Source: Brachypodium distachyon (taxonomy: Eukaryota; Streptophyta; Magnoliopsida; Poales; Poaceae). Taken from it: DNA of 64,000 nt. The stretch lies in the NCBI RefSeq assembly GCF_000005505.3, contig NC_016134.3, positions 39,866,150 to 39,930,149 on the forward strand. The letters run 5' to 3'. Position numbers and translations under genes: made by a program. The notes beneath the pieces were generated by a model. The model saw nothing but the letters and a program-made list of their open reading frames with translations, was not told the origin of the DNA and did not search any database. Positions 35,693 through 50,495 of the stretch are shown here, in pieces (within the stretch, counting starts at the first letter, position 1; every line of letters begins with the position of its first letter).

Positions 35693-36545
35693 CATTTTTT
35701 TTAAGAAAAGGGCATAGATCTATTATAAAGGTTCACTGGAAGTAAAAAAATCACCTCAAAATAATAAAAATTACATCTAAATCAATGGATCACTGCCGTC
35801 ACCAGAACGAACCAATGGTGCGCCGATGTTGATACTCCTTGTCGATTGCAGTCAGGAAGTCCTCATGCATACATCTGCCCCTAATTAAAGACCAGCGCTC
35901 CAAAACCAGGGTCGCCATTTGTTTAACCTTTTTTTACTACTTTTGTAGCTAATTTTCCACATTACGATCGTGAATATAAGCACAACACGACACTATGGTC
36001 ACGGCAGACCAAGCATATATAAGTAAATGTGTATTATTTTTGTCTAATTCTTTGTCATAACAATACAAATTTAGTGTTAAAGAAGCATTATATAACTAAA
36101 CATCTAACCGTATGATTTTCGTGTCACGTGACCTACATTAATTTGTTAATTATTTCAACTTTTTTTTTCCGAAGGATCACCGATCTATTAGTAATCATCA
36201 ATAGCAGTAAAAAAAATTCCTAAAAATATAATAAAAATTACAAATAGGTCAATGGACCACCTAGCGACAGCAGCAAACACTAGAACGAGCCGAAGGCGGG
36301 CCACCGTCCTTGCCACTCCATCACCGGAGCCATTCAGAACTTGCAAAAAGAGAGTTTGTGATAGTAGACGGTGGGTTAGTCGTCGATGCTAAGGTCTCAA
36401 GAAACCAGCGCATCAGAGATGAGAAACATAAATCGGAAGAACAAACCACACGCGTGAACAAATAAAAACGCCAACCGAAACACAAAGGATTCGCCCGAAA
36501 TCCGAAAAGTCGGCCAGATCCGAAGGCGGTGACATCCCACATTTA
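35693..36545 (-). repeat. Two copies of a poly(A)-tailed repeat (retroposon-like), minus orientation
   Basis: Copy A (about 35693-35910) and copy B (about 36162-36545) each begin on the plus strand with a T-run. They then share GATCTATTA, CA.TAGCAGTAAAAAAA-type, AATAATAAAAATTACA, CAATGGA(T/C)CACC and CAGAACGA(A/G)CC. A T-run at one end means a poly(A) tail on the minus strand. The wording resembles a dispersed Triticeae/Brachypodium retroposon 3' end I recall. No reading frame is visible. Confidence 0.6.
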
Positions 36546-37590
36546 GCAGGGAGGAAGTAAAACGCAGCGATCGATGGGTGTAAACACGATCGATCATGCA
36601 GTTTGAATGCAATAAGAATAAGAAAGAAAGCAAGGGCGAACTGTTTTCAACGGACACTATTCATCGATCAATCATGGATTCTGAGGCGCTACTACACCAC
36701 TAGTCTGATGTTTTTATAGTTCCCCGAAAAAGAAAGTTTATGATATTTATAAGAAAGCAAAGCCGAAATTGACGACGTCTCGCACACACTCAGAAGCAAA
36801 CAAAATGAAATGACCCTGTCGAATTCCGGCGTGCCACCGATCGTCAAGCAGCAGCCCTGCGCTGCCCTGGCTTGCACCTTCAGTCAGTGCTACGGAAGAT
36901 ATATACTGTACTGTACTATCTTTCTGCTTATACAAATGAGGTCGACGGAGCTGAAACATATGCAAATATGTGCCATGAACCATCACGTCGTAGGCCGGTG
37001 GCTGGATACACGTCGCTGTTCTACTAGTAGCATACTTGAGTTTCCCTTTGGGCATTTTAATTTGTACTACCTGCTAGCTAGCTTAGTACCTAGTGTTCGC
37101 AGAGAAAGGCATCTGTACGTACAACCAGTAAGTACGGAGATATTTCTTTCTATTTTGAACCATGTCGGTCGATCAAGCAATCAGTACGTGTAGTAGTACA
37201 AGAGTTCCCGGCCGTGTATTTGGCCTCGATTAACAGGAGCAGATTCGCGAGTGGGTACAAAGTTGAGACTACTGTATTGCAATTCGATCGGACCGGCCCG
37301 TGTACGTTTAATTAGGGCATGTACGTCCAGAGCTGGTCGATCGATCACTTTTTCTAAAAATCGTGTTCAACGTCATCTACGGTCAATGTCGATAAGATTT
37401 TGTATACAATCGATCGATCGTGTACAGATCGAGGCAAATCGGTACAATCTAGCTAGAGTCGTTCTTCGAGCCTTGTCGAGTCGTTCTTCTAGACTTGGAT
37501 CGTGGTGGCATGCTCGGCTTAGTTCCTTGCATGCATCATCGCATGCGTCCTTAGTAAATACGGTATCTTAAACCGAGTCAGCCTCGATCG
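36546..37590. other. Intergenic
   Basis: No convincing exon or element. Rich in CGATCGATCG-type palindromes (about 37335-37420). Confidence 0.5.
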
Positions 37591-37596
37591 GGTCAC

Positions 37597-38265
37597 ATGC
37601 ACTGCTACCTTAGCCCTGTTAATCAATTAGAGGAGCATGATGGTACCAAACTCGACTGCATGCCCGACCGCACGGCCTGCAATGGCACTAGTACCAGCGC
37701 CTCCCCTAACCAGCCGGCTGGCCTCCGGGCGCCCCAGAGCTGGACGCCGCCTGAACCCGGTTGGTTTAAACTGAACACAGATGCTAGCTTCCTGCCTGAT
37801 ACGGGTGAAACCTGGTGGGGAGCAGTGGTCCGATCAAGCGATGGGCGGATCATCACTGCTGCCTTGGGGGGACGCTAACAGTTGCGACTCCGTTTTGGAA
37901 GCTGAAACTATGGCGTGCTGCCAAGGTATTCAGGCTATGATCTTCCATCAAGATAAGCGGCTGCACCTGGAAAGCGACTGCCTGGGTCTGGTTTCGGGTC
38001 TTCAGAACGCTGGCTCGGATCGATCTGCGGTGTGTTTCAGGCTTCGGGAGCTTCAATACTCCTGCTCCCTCTTTGTTGATTTTAATTGTAGCTGGGCTCA
38101 TCGGACGAGCAATGAGGTCGCACATGAATTGGCAAAGTTTGCCAGGTTGTCTAGGTCGAGGGGTTTGCTGCCTGGTTCTCTGCCAGGTCCTGTTTTGAAG
38201 GTCTTGGATGACAATTGTATTCCTGGCTCTGGCTAACATATTTGTCCCCTTTTCAAAAAAAAAAA
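37597..38265 (+). pseudogene. 5'-truncated LINE remnant: RNase H domain plus poly(A)
   Basis: The translation shows an RVT_3/RNase H fold: WTPPEPGWFKLNTDASF (catalytic Asp), WGAVVRSSDGRI, then after a frame change SVLEAETMACCQGIQA (catalytic Glu), LHLESDCLGLV (catalytic Asp) and TSNEVAHELAKFARL. The frame changes at the GGGGGG run at about 37867. The stop codon is TAA at 38234-38236 and an 11-base A-run follows at 38255-38265. A C-terminal RNase H and poly(A) tail fit a grass L1-type LINE truncated at its 5' end. Endonuclease and reverse transcriptase parts are missing. A host RNase H-like gene fragment is less likely because of the poly(A) tract. Confidence 0.8.
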
Positions 38266-39925
38266 TCAAGCAAGCCGATATGTGTGATGAGTTCACACGC
38301 GCTCAGTTCTAATGGGCGTCAGCTGGCAGCGTCTACTGATTTTATTATTTATCTCTACATTGTAAAATTTTGTAGAAAGTCGAACTGCAGAAAATAGTAT
38401 TGTCCTTTAGTAAAATCTAGAAAAAGCTTGTGCGCTTAATTTCCGTTGATTAACCGAGGGGCCGGGTAGCATCGATCTACGAATGGCGCAACTACGTACG
38501 TACCACCGTCCTTGGTTAATCATGGATCTTCGTAGGAGGCCACTAATCATGGACCTCGCATAAATTTTGTTTATCAAAATGTCATGGACTTGACTAACCG
38601 TGATGCTGCTAGCCTTAGGGAAGAACTGGTCGCCTAGGTACTGCTATACTGCTATATATATATATAAAACAACTGCCGGGAATATAGTACAGATATTTAG
38701 GCTCCCTATTCTGGGTTCGTTAAGTAGGTACAATTATTAACACGTACTGTACTTGTTTAACCAAGTCGTAATAGCGCCTACTTCTGAGTTAGTATGACCC
38801 TGCGAGAGGACAGGCTGCTAGCTGATTGATTAATCGCCACTCCTCTGCTCAATCATTTCGGCAGGCAGGGAAGGGAAGGAGAGATCATGGCCATAAAATA
38901 GATTAAATGGTGGTTCCCATTAGCCCTAATTCCCTCTGGTGTTGCAAAATAATTTATGCTTTAACTAATGGCCTTTGCTACCGCATCACAAGATATTTTT
39001 TTGTTGTAAAAAAATCGGCAACTGTACATAAAAAAAAAGATCCTGTAAATAGTGCTTTTTGATGTGGTGTGCTCTCAGCTTTGTCGCTGTCGTTGGCTCA
39101 GTGGTGGTTGGATCTGAACTAACAGAAAATAGGTTGGTGCCTTCCTGTATCAGCATATGATAATCGATAAGACATCTCTCCTCTTCCTTTTTTTTTCAGG
39201 TTATCTTCCTCTCCTTTTCGAAGACAAGATTCTTCCATCTTGGGTTGAAGATTGTATGGGAAACTGTATTCCTTGTAATTTTTTGGTATTCAAGTCAAAT
39301 TTATACTAAACACCAAAAAAAGTCAAGAAATACCCATCTTCTAAACATGTCTTTCTGCCACGTGTACTTTGATTTGTGCGTATTCCCTCTCTGAAAATGC
39401 AAGGAGCAGGCAAAAAGGAGGCCAAATCCAAACAGCGAGCTATCGGCATGATTACACGTTACTGCTACGTTGAAGAGTTGGAAAATCGAGAGCGAGACTT
39501 GCTAAGCAAGGGTCAGGCCCTCTGCACATGAACCTATGCAAGGTTACTTTGCCCTGCAAACTACTCCATGACCTACTCTAAACTTCATTAACTTATTTTG
39601 TCAGGAATGCTTGAGCATGACCACATAATTCCTGCACTTATCCCACACTGCAGCACCCGACTAACCACACAGGCACAGCTAACAGCTGCAAAGGCAGGGA
39701 TGAGGCAACCATAATACTCTTCCACTGCTGATAATCAAGAACAATCCACATTCTTTTGCTTCAAAATTGATGTTCTTATAGCACGAGAACATAGTCGTTA
39801 TCGATAGCAATATGGTTAATAGTACCAAATCCTTCAGGCAAACAGAAAGGAGAACAGATTTCCTGACACGGGTCTTAAGTCTCCTACAGATGAACCAATC
39901 CAAAACTACTACTGTTGGGAATATT
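38266..39925. other. Intergenic and 3' flank of eL32 copy 2
   Basis: No exon seen. A (TA)n run lies at about 38654-38667. The last 100-200 bp is probable 3' UTR of the minus-strand eL32 gene. Confidence 0.5.
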
Positions 39926-41904
<1,979 letters not shown>

Positions 41905-42109
41905 TCTGCAACAGGAGAAGGGAGGGAGGGTGTCACTTCTACTTTCGAGATCTGTATATAATTAAGGCGGGGGCGCGGTGGCAGTACCTTGCAATCGAGC
42001 GACGGAGACAGCGCGTCTGGCGGTGGCGGTGGCGGCGGCGGAGTTGGGTCGTCCGTGGAGGTGGACAGGTGGTGAGAGTGCGAGGGTGATGTTGGGCACC
42101 GCGAGTAGA

Positions 42110-42260
42110 GATAAACCCTAATGGTGGGCTCAGTCCTGGTGTGATGGACGGCTGCGATGTCAGCCAACATGGCCCGGCCCGTTTAGCTTTTCTACTCCGT
42201 CTTTCTTGGTTTTGGGCCCACCAAGCTAATTTTGGCCGGGCCGGGCCGGGCCAGGCCAGC
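42110..42260 (-). promoter_or_regulatory. eL32 copy 2 promoter with telo-box and site II elements
   Basis: AAACCCTAA (42113-42121) is a perfect plant telo-box. TGGGCT, GGCCCGG and GGGCCCACC occur within the next 100 bp upstream, matching the layout in front of copy 1. GGCCGGGCCGGGCCGGGCC follows at about 42234. Confidence 0.75.
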
Positions 42261-42344
42261 TGTACCTCGATCTCAGCCATGAGCAGTCATGATGGCCCAC
42301 GCAAACGTCCAGACACCAGGCGGACGGTCCACTGATGCTTGAGG

Positions 42345-42965
42345 CCTGGCTAACGAGCACGCTCGACTCGTTAAGAGCTCGGCTTGTTATGCTCGTTAAC
42401 CTTAACGAACATCAAAGTCTGTTCGGTTCGGTTTGTTTACTGCTCGCGAGCGTTCGACGGGCGCTAAGGGGCATCATGTATGTAGAAAAAATGACAATCA
42501 AAACATTTATACATCATTATATAATAAACCGTAATAGATTAATAGCAGCACAACACAATAACAGTGGGCGAGGATGCAGTGGCAGAGCGTCGACGGGAGA
42601 GGCGCCGAGGCGACCAGGCCGTCGGCGCGACCGCACGAGGCCGCAAGCCGTGACGCCCGTCGCCCGATTTTTCCTGGACAGAGAGAGGGAGGCAGGACGC
42701 AGGAGGAGGGACAGTGCTTACCTTAATTGCGGACAGACTGCGGCTAGATCCGGTTCTGGTGCTCGCCGGCGGGAACTCCGTCTTCGTGCGTGCCTATTCG
42801 GGAGGGGAGCCGCTGGGCCTAACCAGCTATGGGTTTTTTCGATCAATGCTTCGCCAGATAACGAGGTAACGAGCATGCTCGCGAGACTCATTAGCTCGGC
42901 TCATTAAGCTCGTTTATGAGTTTCAGGAGATACTCTACTCGGTTCTTTAGCTTAACGAGCCAAAG
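42345..42965. repeat. GC-rich insert bracketed by 45-bp direct repeats
   Basis: ACGAGCACGCTCGACTCGTT-type sequence at 42353-42397 recurs in the same orientation at 42868-42913 (ACGAGCATGCTCG, AGCTCGGCTCATTAAGCTCG). Between them is a GC-rich stretch (42560-42830) unlike its AT-rich surroundings. The CTCGTT.AGCTCGGCT wording is found in grass transposons, but I cannot assign a class. Confidence 0.5.
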
Positions 42966-43512
42966 TATTCTCCGTGTACCGAGTAAAATGTTAAGTCCAC
43001 TCTCCCTCCTCCCCAAAACGGGGTGAGGACAAAATTTGGGTATCCCGTTGAACATAATCTTAGGGCGACCTGTTTACAGATAGTACCACACGAAAATTGA
43101 CAAGGCAGGGCCCACGCAACATATAAATATTGCTTTATACTTGCTAATAAAAAGGCTAATTTTTGCTACTCGTTACATCCATTGTGCCTAACCGACATGG
43201 ACATCTTCATTTAGATCCATTCCACAAACAAAAGTAGAAGTAACAGTGGTAAACCTGCAAGTAAGAAATATGATTGGACGGATAATTGTTCCCAAGGACC
43301 AAGTGGTCGCCAGATACAAGACTAACAAGAGTCACTGATCTATCTGATTTTGACAATTAGACTGTGTTTGATCATGGTAAGAGAACGTTCCTGTCTCTAT
43401 TGAGGCACTGCTTTTGCCCAACTAAAGTAAAAGTCTCATGGTTTCTTCATCTATGTGATTTGAAAACTAGGCTTTCTTTGATCCGGAAGATGATCTTGCT
43501 GCACCTGGCTGT
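42966..43512. other. Intergenic and FKBP 3' flank
   Basis: No gene. The part nearest 43512 is likely 3' UTR of the minus-strand FKBP gene. Confidence 0.5.
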
Positions 43513-45592
43513 CTAAAGCTCATCTTCATCGTCTGATTTGGTGGCTGGCTCACTGTTGACGGACACGAGTTCAGTATCGAATATGAGAGTTGCTCCACCT
43601 GCACGCCGAAAGGAAAAGTAAAAGCCTCAGTTAATCTGCAAGAGAAACAAAGGCCTGACTAGAGGAGGGCTTTGAAGCAATCTACTTGGATGATTATGAA
43701 AAAGCTAACTTGAATGCAACAGTAAACTCTAAAGAAAAGGAGCATAAAATGTCATACCAGGAATGGTAGGTGGTGATCCCCCATCGCCGTAGCCAAGCTT
43801 TGAAGGAATCTTCAGCTTCCGCTTCTCACCAACACACATCCCCAAAATTCCCTGATCCCATCCTACAGAGCATTGTATAGAAATTCAAGCATGGAACCAA
43901 ATCGAAAATGATGGAAATTGTTACCAATGGACCGTTTACACATTTACCTTTGATTACTTGACCAGTGCCCAATTCAAATTCAATCGGGTCACCCCTCTCA
44001 TAGCTAGAATCAAAAACTGTGCCATCAGTAAGTTTTCCCTGGTAGATAGATGTGGTAGAGAAGAACAGGTCAACAACATAATTCAGAAGAAAATTGATGT
44101 CAGAGAAGCACTAATCACAATGCTATTTTTGGACAGATTAAAATGATGTCTTGTAGCTTCCACAAAGAAAATTAATTTGTGTCCACTGAAAGAAATGTTA
44201 CACAAATTATAATTGGCAAAGTTCTTATGTGAGTCAAAAGACCAGGATTAAGGCATGCAAGTTGGTGGGAACCAAACTGAAGAGAAAGAAGACAATACAG
44301 TTATCTAATTCAAGAAAATAAAAAGGTGTTACAGTTATTGCCAAGTCAAAACTGTCTAGAAAATATTCATGATCTCTATTGCAAAGAAAAACAAATTAAA
44401 CAGGTCATACAACAGAATATTGAACTTACACGGTAGTGAACTTTAACCCTGTCACCTTTGTGTGCTTGAATGCTGCAGGACTTTGGCTTGTGCTGAAAAT
44501 TGCAATAAGGACATAATATCAATGCAAGGGTATGACTAAATCAAAAACAGAAACTGAATGTAGCGAAATGCTTATATATGCTCTATCACGGTTAAGTTTT
44601 AAATTCCATATGTATGTATCACCATTTGTTTTGTTAAGAGCTGTTGTTTCCTTCAAATTATCTTGATTCATCAACATGCATCTTTGGGATCAGCACTGCA
44701 CAAATTTTATTGTTAAATGCTGATGGGTACTGTTTTTCATAGCAAGGCTTCGGTAAATCTTTCAGGCAAATTGGATTCAGCCTGCACTTATTGCATAATC
44801 AGTTTATGGGGGGGAGGCAGTAGTGTTTGCTCACTACGCTAATATCTTAGGGTATTGGTTGTGTGAAACCTTGTTCTGTTAACTGCCTAAAGTAAACAAA
44901 AACAATGATCTATTACGCTCCAAATGCAAACCATAAGCCTCAATTTTCTAGGACCGTATGAATTAGAAGGTGCACTCTGCTGTGAGATAACTCAAATAGG
45001 AATAGAAAATACAGTGTAAACAGTTACACTGAAAATGCAACACGCATGTTGAGTCAGTCAGAACACTTTACAAATCACGATCTCAATGTATTCTTAGATT
45101 AATACAAATTCTTTTGCCAGCAAAGCCATAGGTTTTTGTTGCCATAGAAACATCACTCCTACCAGGACTTGCTTTCTCAAAATTCTAACAATCCAAGGGA
45201 ATAATGGATCTAGTCTAATATATTCTGCGTAAACTACAACTTGGATCTGATGAAACCACGCCTGCATACCACCTAAACCGACACCACTCAATTTGAACTG
45301 AATCCCGGCCAACAAAAACCGGCAGAAAATATACAATTCTGAACGAAATACCTTCCTGACAAAAGAGCCAAGAGCCCAAGGACAGGTACCTTAACGCCGA
45401 TCTGGAGCTCCGTCACGTCGGCCGACTTCTTGGCGGAGGCTGCAAGGAACAGAGTCAGATCGGATCAGAGAGTGCCGCGTACGGGTGGGGGAGCGCCCCC
45501 AAGATCGAGGCTACAGAGGGGGCGCACTCACCGACGAGTAGCAGCGCGGCGGCGGCGACCAGCAGGCAGAGAAGAAGCTGCGGCTTCGCCAT
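43513..45592 (-). CDS. FKBP-type peptidyl-prolyl isomerase, ER-luminal (FKBP15/FKBP2 type), 151 aa
   Basis: Exons in transcript order: 45532-45592, 45390-45439, 44430-44492, 43948-44038, 43758-43862 and 43513-43598, all in frame with GT-AG introns (456 nt). The protein has a signal peptide [20 protein letters not shown], then [18 protein letters not shown] and one FKBP domain: [60 protein letters not shown] and [15 protein letters not shown]. The aromatic and Asp residues that line the active site (Tyr and Asp in HYRG...FDSS, Trp in KGWDQG, Tyr in LGYG) are kept. It ends DDEDEL, a KDEL-like retrieval signal. The family catalyses cis-trans isomerisation of prolines in secretory proteins. Length and exon phases match plant FKBP15. 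A TATA-like CTATAAAC lies at 45666-45672. Confidence 0.93.
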
Positions 45593-45665
45593 GGATGCAG
45601 CAGGAGTTTGTTCAGGGGAGAGGATTTTTTGGCCGAACTTGCGTCCCAAATTGTGATGTGTTGTG

Positions 45666-45672
45666 TTTATAG
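45666..45672 (-). promoter_or_regulatory. TATA box of the FKBP gene
   Basis: CTATAAAC on the minus strand, about 75 bp before the ATG. Confidence 0.55.
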
Positions 45673-45679
45673 AGCGGCA

Positions 45680-46210
45680 GTGTTGGCCTGCCCGGGTTTG
45701 GGTCTGGGGAGTTCGGGTTGTGTTACTAATTCTTAAACCTTTAAAGGCTTTAACCACAAGTCAGGGACCAGTCTCAGAAGCCTAAGTCGCACTCACGCAC
45801 AAAAGATGTTACACTCTGGACAGGATCACACTGACGCTCGTGCGCCGCCGCCTAACACGCTCGGGAAGCGGAAGAAGTTGAGGAAAGGGTGGAAGGTTGA
45901 CTAGGCGGCGAACGGCGATATGTAGTGATCCGTGGGTGCGCCCCCCGAGGTTTACCAACGTCGGACCGGTAATGCTCCTCGAGCTTACTGGGATCGCCTT
46001 ATCAAGGCGCCGGTGGGCGGTGGCCTCCTTCACATGATGATGACCCAAGAGGCGAAGATGACAGCAATCACAACATTAGTTCAGGTGACACATGATGATG
46101 ACCGATGCAATACAAAACGTTTTCCAATCCTCGCACAAATACTAAAAGTTTCCACGGATACAACGAGATTCGCATGGCGTATAGGAGCTTGGAGCCGAAG
46201 AAAGGCAGCA
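45680..46210. other. Spacer between the FKBP gene and the next pseudogene
   Basis: No gene. This holds the FKBP upstream region and DNA beyond the pseudogene stop codon. Confidence 0.5.
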
Positions 46211-49200
46211 TTAGTGCACGGAGTGGCAGCAGATGAACGGCATCCATGGTTGTTTCCTTGCTTTGGACCTCTTGTCGATGTTGTCATGAGGCAGCTTGGC
46301 AGGTGAGTCCCAGTATTGGTCTTCGGAACCAGCTTGTCATCCTTAGATACTCGTCGTCTGAATGACAGGACGCGCTCCTTCGTGCTGGGCCTCTTTTCTT
46401 TACTCTCCAAGCTCGCCTCGGCGAGGAGGACCTTCAGAGGGACATGAACCCTTCCTGAATTCAACCTTGAGGTGCCTTCAGTCTGCTTCTGCTCTTTAAC
46501 ACTATCCGTGCTTTGTACGGAGTTCATCTCCTTTGCAGAAGTTTCTTGAGGCTGCTTCTTCTCTTCCGCACTATCTGTGTGTTGCACTTCATCCATCTCT
46601 TCTTTGCTGGTGTCATCAGCCTGTCTCTTCTCTTCAACATCATCTGCATTAAATTATGTGTCCATCTTCTTGGCTCGTCTTCAGTCTGATTCTTTTTCTG
46701 AATTTTTTTTGTGCTTCCTACTGCTCTTACTACCTTTGCTCCTTCAGGCCCAACACTTCGTATTGCACTCACTCCCTTTGCGCCTCTGTCTTCAGCTTGC
46801 TTCTTTTGTTCAACATCATCTGCATGTTGTACTGCATCCATCTCTGTACCAGTGTCTTGAGCCAGCGTCTCTTCCTCAATATTATCTAAATCCAGTATTG
46901 CATTCATCTCCTTCGCACCAGTGTCTTCTGTCTCCTTCTTTTCTTCAAATTTGTTTATGCCTCCAACCACCGTCATATCTTTTGCACCGGTGTCTTCAGT
47001 CTCAATCTTTTCTTCAACATATGTGTCAAGTGAATTGATTTCCTGAGAAACAGGCACTGTGCCAAACTCTGTCAGAAATACTTGAGATGGTACAGGAGGG
47101 GTACTGCCTGTCTGTGATTCACAATCCTGCATCCTATGGTTCAATGAGCAATCATGCAAGGAATTGTCCTTTGTGAGATCTGCACTGGTACTGACTGTCA
47201 TGTCTTCTTCACCAACTGCATACACATTTTCACTTGCCACAGCATGCATGCAGACATCTGCCAGGAATGTTCAATGAATTTCAGTGCATAATATCATGTA
47301 AATATATAAATCTTTTACGATATGAAGGAGGGAAAAGGTATACAATTAGACTGCGACAACAAGGCTTGAAGTAACTGAACATATGAAAATAAGAAGTGAC
47401 TGCAGTCCTTGTGTTTATATTTACACACTTCACATACACGTTAACCATCACCATCATCCACTATTCCTCCTAGAAGTGGGAATTTTTTTTGATAATGAGA
47501 AGTGGGAAGCAAGGGACATGTGGTACGTGGAAGGAGGAAAAAGGTGATGACCGTTTTTGTAGCTAAAAAGGTGTTTTCATAAACAATAGTGACCCCGTTA
47601 CAAAATTAATAAACGAGATTTCCATTCAAAGCGATACATTCAAGCAAGCACTTCAGGCTATTGATGCGTCTAGACATTAGTGCAGGAAGCATAATGTAGT
47701 GTACAAAGTTAGACTTTAAATCACTGACACTTGTTATGGATCGGAGTAACTTTTAATGTTTTTAAGTGGAGTATAGACACAAACACCACCTACAGTGTTC
47801 AAATACTTCAATCAACCAAAACTAGACTAAACAACTTAGATGGCCTTCCTCGGCTTAGCACTTAACTGTTCTTCTTCATAACCAAAAACTTGAAGGGGGG
47901 GAGGGGGGGGGGGGGGGGGGATGGGCAGAGCAAAACCAAACAATGATATCAAATATGCCTAGTAAAGAGTAATGTTTTGAACTTTCTGAACTTCAAACTG
48001 GACGATGCTACAACAGAAATAATAATCACCGTCTTGTGGCAGAGAATACGCTACTACAAAGTGGATAGTCAGAATTCTCACCTGACATCAGACAGTGTTG
48101 CCCTCCAGCAATGATAGTTTGGTTGAAGCAGTCGGAGATGTAGAGTCAACTTGCTGCTTGGAGTCCAAAGCATTTGGTGCCTCTAGATGGAAACTGTCAG
48201 AGGCAAGCTCAAATAAATCATCATTCCTGCTGTCATCTAGAATAAATGGATTCTTGTTGCAAGCCGCTTGATCCATTAGTAAAGTGACATGCTCCTGACT
48301 TGTAGAAACTTGATATTTTCCTACCCCAGTATCATTCTCTCTGTTGCAGATGCCTCTTTAGAGAATCCATTATGCTTTTCTAAAGAGGGATTTCTTTCCG
48401 CCACAGTAATAGTGTGGTTAACATCTTGTTGTGGCCTCTCCTCATAAAAGGAATCCAACTCACTGCCCTTCACTAAAATGCCTTCACTACAGTTGTCCTC
48501 AGCAATGAACTTAAGCATGCCATCGGCATTAGCCACAGCAAGGTCATTCTGGTAACCAAGTACAGAGCATACTGAATCTCCCAGGCATGAATTTTCAACT
48601 GGCTGCTGAGCACCAGAAGTATCTACAACAGACAAGTTCCGTGGGTACTCTGCGGAGCAATTTGTTGAAGTACTTTTGGTGCAAGTGAGCTTCAACTCAT
48701 CTTCAACCGGCACAAAGTTTGTTCCAGAATTAGATACTGTTTCAGATCCAATATTATCCGCTCCTACTATTTTTGCTCTTGGTGATACTTCAGACATGAT
48801 ATGCAGAACATCCACACCATCTTCCGTGAAGCTTTCTACCTTTCTGGAACACGTGGATTGTGATTCCGTGTCGGACATAAGTGGAGAACATTTCTGAAGA
48901 GATGAATCACCAACAAACTCACAACAGCCAGATGTTTTATCAGATTCTCTGTCTACCTCAACATCTGTACCATTGCTGTCAATGTTTACTGAGCATTCAT
49001 CTGTACTCTGAAACTTTGTACTATCTTCAGGACCAGCCAATTCAGGATCTCTATCCGCTAATAAACACTCAACTACATTTTCAAATTTAGAGACAGCGGG
49101 GAAATAAGTCATGCTTGGTTCTCTTGATAAATGATCCTCGCACAATCCATTCATATCAACAGAGGTTAAATCTGCAGCTACACTTGTACCCAATGGAACA

Positions 49201-49519
49201 CTATTCTTGATCTCTGTAGGAATATATGTCTTAGGCGTCACTGCTGCCCCATCATCTCGATCTGATTGCTGAAGAAAAGGAGATGCATCCTGATACTCAT
49301 CCTATCTTCTCGTTCAGCTAGGTGTGCAACTGCAAGTGGTGCAATTACAGAGCAATGTTTCACCACTTTATGTTGATTTCCATTCGTGCAAGTCCTTGGT
49401 AAACTGGTTCCATTGCCTTCATTTACATTTTCAGAAGAATTATTGGTGCAATCAACAAGGCCGGTTTCAATGCAGCTTGCAGCATTGTTTAGAGAAGCAT
49501 GTTCTATTAAAAACAGCAA
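46211..49519 (-). pseudogene. Remnant of a plant-specific protein with C-terminal motif PWMPFICCHSVH
   Basis: I do not know the function. Minus-strand pieces follow one another in changing frames: 49519-about 49300 (after an acceptor TTTTTAATAG), 49300-48335, 48335-48090, an intron (donor CAG|GTGAGA near 48080; acceptor CTGGCAG near 47258), 47255-about 46665, then 46665-46345, and finally a short segment ending at a TAA at 46211-46213. The long middle is Ser/Thr/Glu-rich and disordered-looking. From 47130 to 46500 a unit of about 23 residues repeats (EEKKETEDTGAKEMNA and variants). The end has HVPLKVLLAEASLESKEKRP, then RRRVSKDD, and in another frame WDSPAKLP and PWMPFICCHSVH, a conserved plant C-terminus I recall from uncharacterised proteins. 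Lesions: at least four frame changes and an in-frame TAA near 46647. No upstream exons are found; a Helitron begins 250 bp beyond. Confidence 0.7.
47895..47920. repeat. Long poly(G) tract in the pseudogene intron
   Basis: Seven G, one A, then eighteen G in a row. Such tracts are slippage-prone and could also be an assembly weak point. Confidence 0.9.
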
Positions 49520-50495
49520 ATAAACAAATCAACAAACATTCAATGATATTTGAAATAGACCACTAAAATGGTTCAGTACAAACTGAAATAAGGCATTTAA
49601 ATGTTTCTATTAGGAGCCTCACTATAAAAGAGCAGTAAAATTTCAATGTATTATTAACATAATGCAATGAATGAGTACAAAAGACTAGAGGAACTTAAAG
49701 AGACAGAAATGATGTAATCAAAAACAGCTGGCTCACCAGTTTATTTAGAGGATCATTAATTCATTATAATCTATTATATATTAAAAGCAATATGAGGGGT
49801 ACCGAGGGGAGCCTCCATGTTGATCCACATCATCAGAATTACTCTGATCGTTAGATCTGAGATCTGAGGGCCGTGAAAAACATTTGCCTTTATCCTCACA
49901 GACACGTTCAAATTCAGATCCGTAGAAAATATGTTACGTACGCATGTCACGTTGGCTGAGAAACCGAAGCCCACGTACTCCAAAACATGTTACCGTAAAT
50001 TGTGCTTTGGACTTTTGGATAAACAGAGATCGATTCTTAGCCCAAAACCAGCTCTACTGACAGGCCTGTACTGGGCAACAATCGGTTATAATACAAAAAT
50101 AAATTGAAGTGAATATGCTTAAAAAAATCTATTATACTAAAAGCAATTAAAGGTACCAAACGGAGGCTCCACAAAGATCCACATCATTTTGAATATTAAG
50201 ACCGTTATATTTTATATCTGATGGTTAAGATTTAATAAGGTGGGTATATATCTGATGGGATAAGCACAAACATCAAAGTGGTCTGAGGCTCATATAGGCC
50301 CAGTGTGCTAACTAAGCCAAATGTTTGTATGCCTTCAAACACAACATCGAACTGCGTTAGACGATAAATATGCTATGACGTGACAAATTTTTCGTTGTTT
50401 CTCAGGAACACAAGAATATTATGTAATACGCTCGCTGAATTCGCCCTAACGTATATTTTGTAAACATGATTTATAAGCGAGCATTAAAATAAATA

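Noticed and set aside
42335..42907. 190-codon plus-strand frame
   Set aside because: Runs through the direct-repeat bracketed insert, has no domain and starts in repeat sequence.
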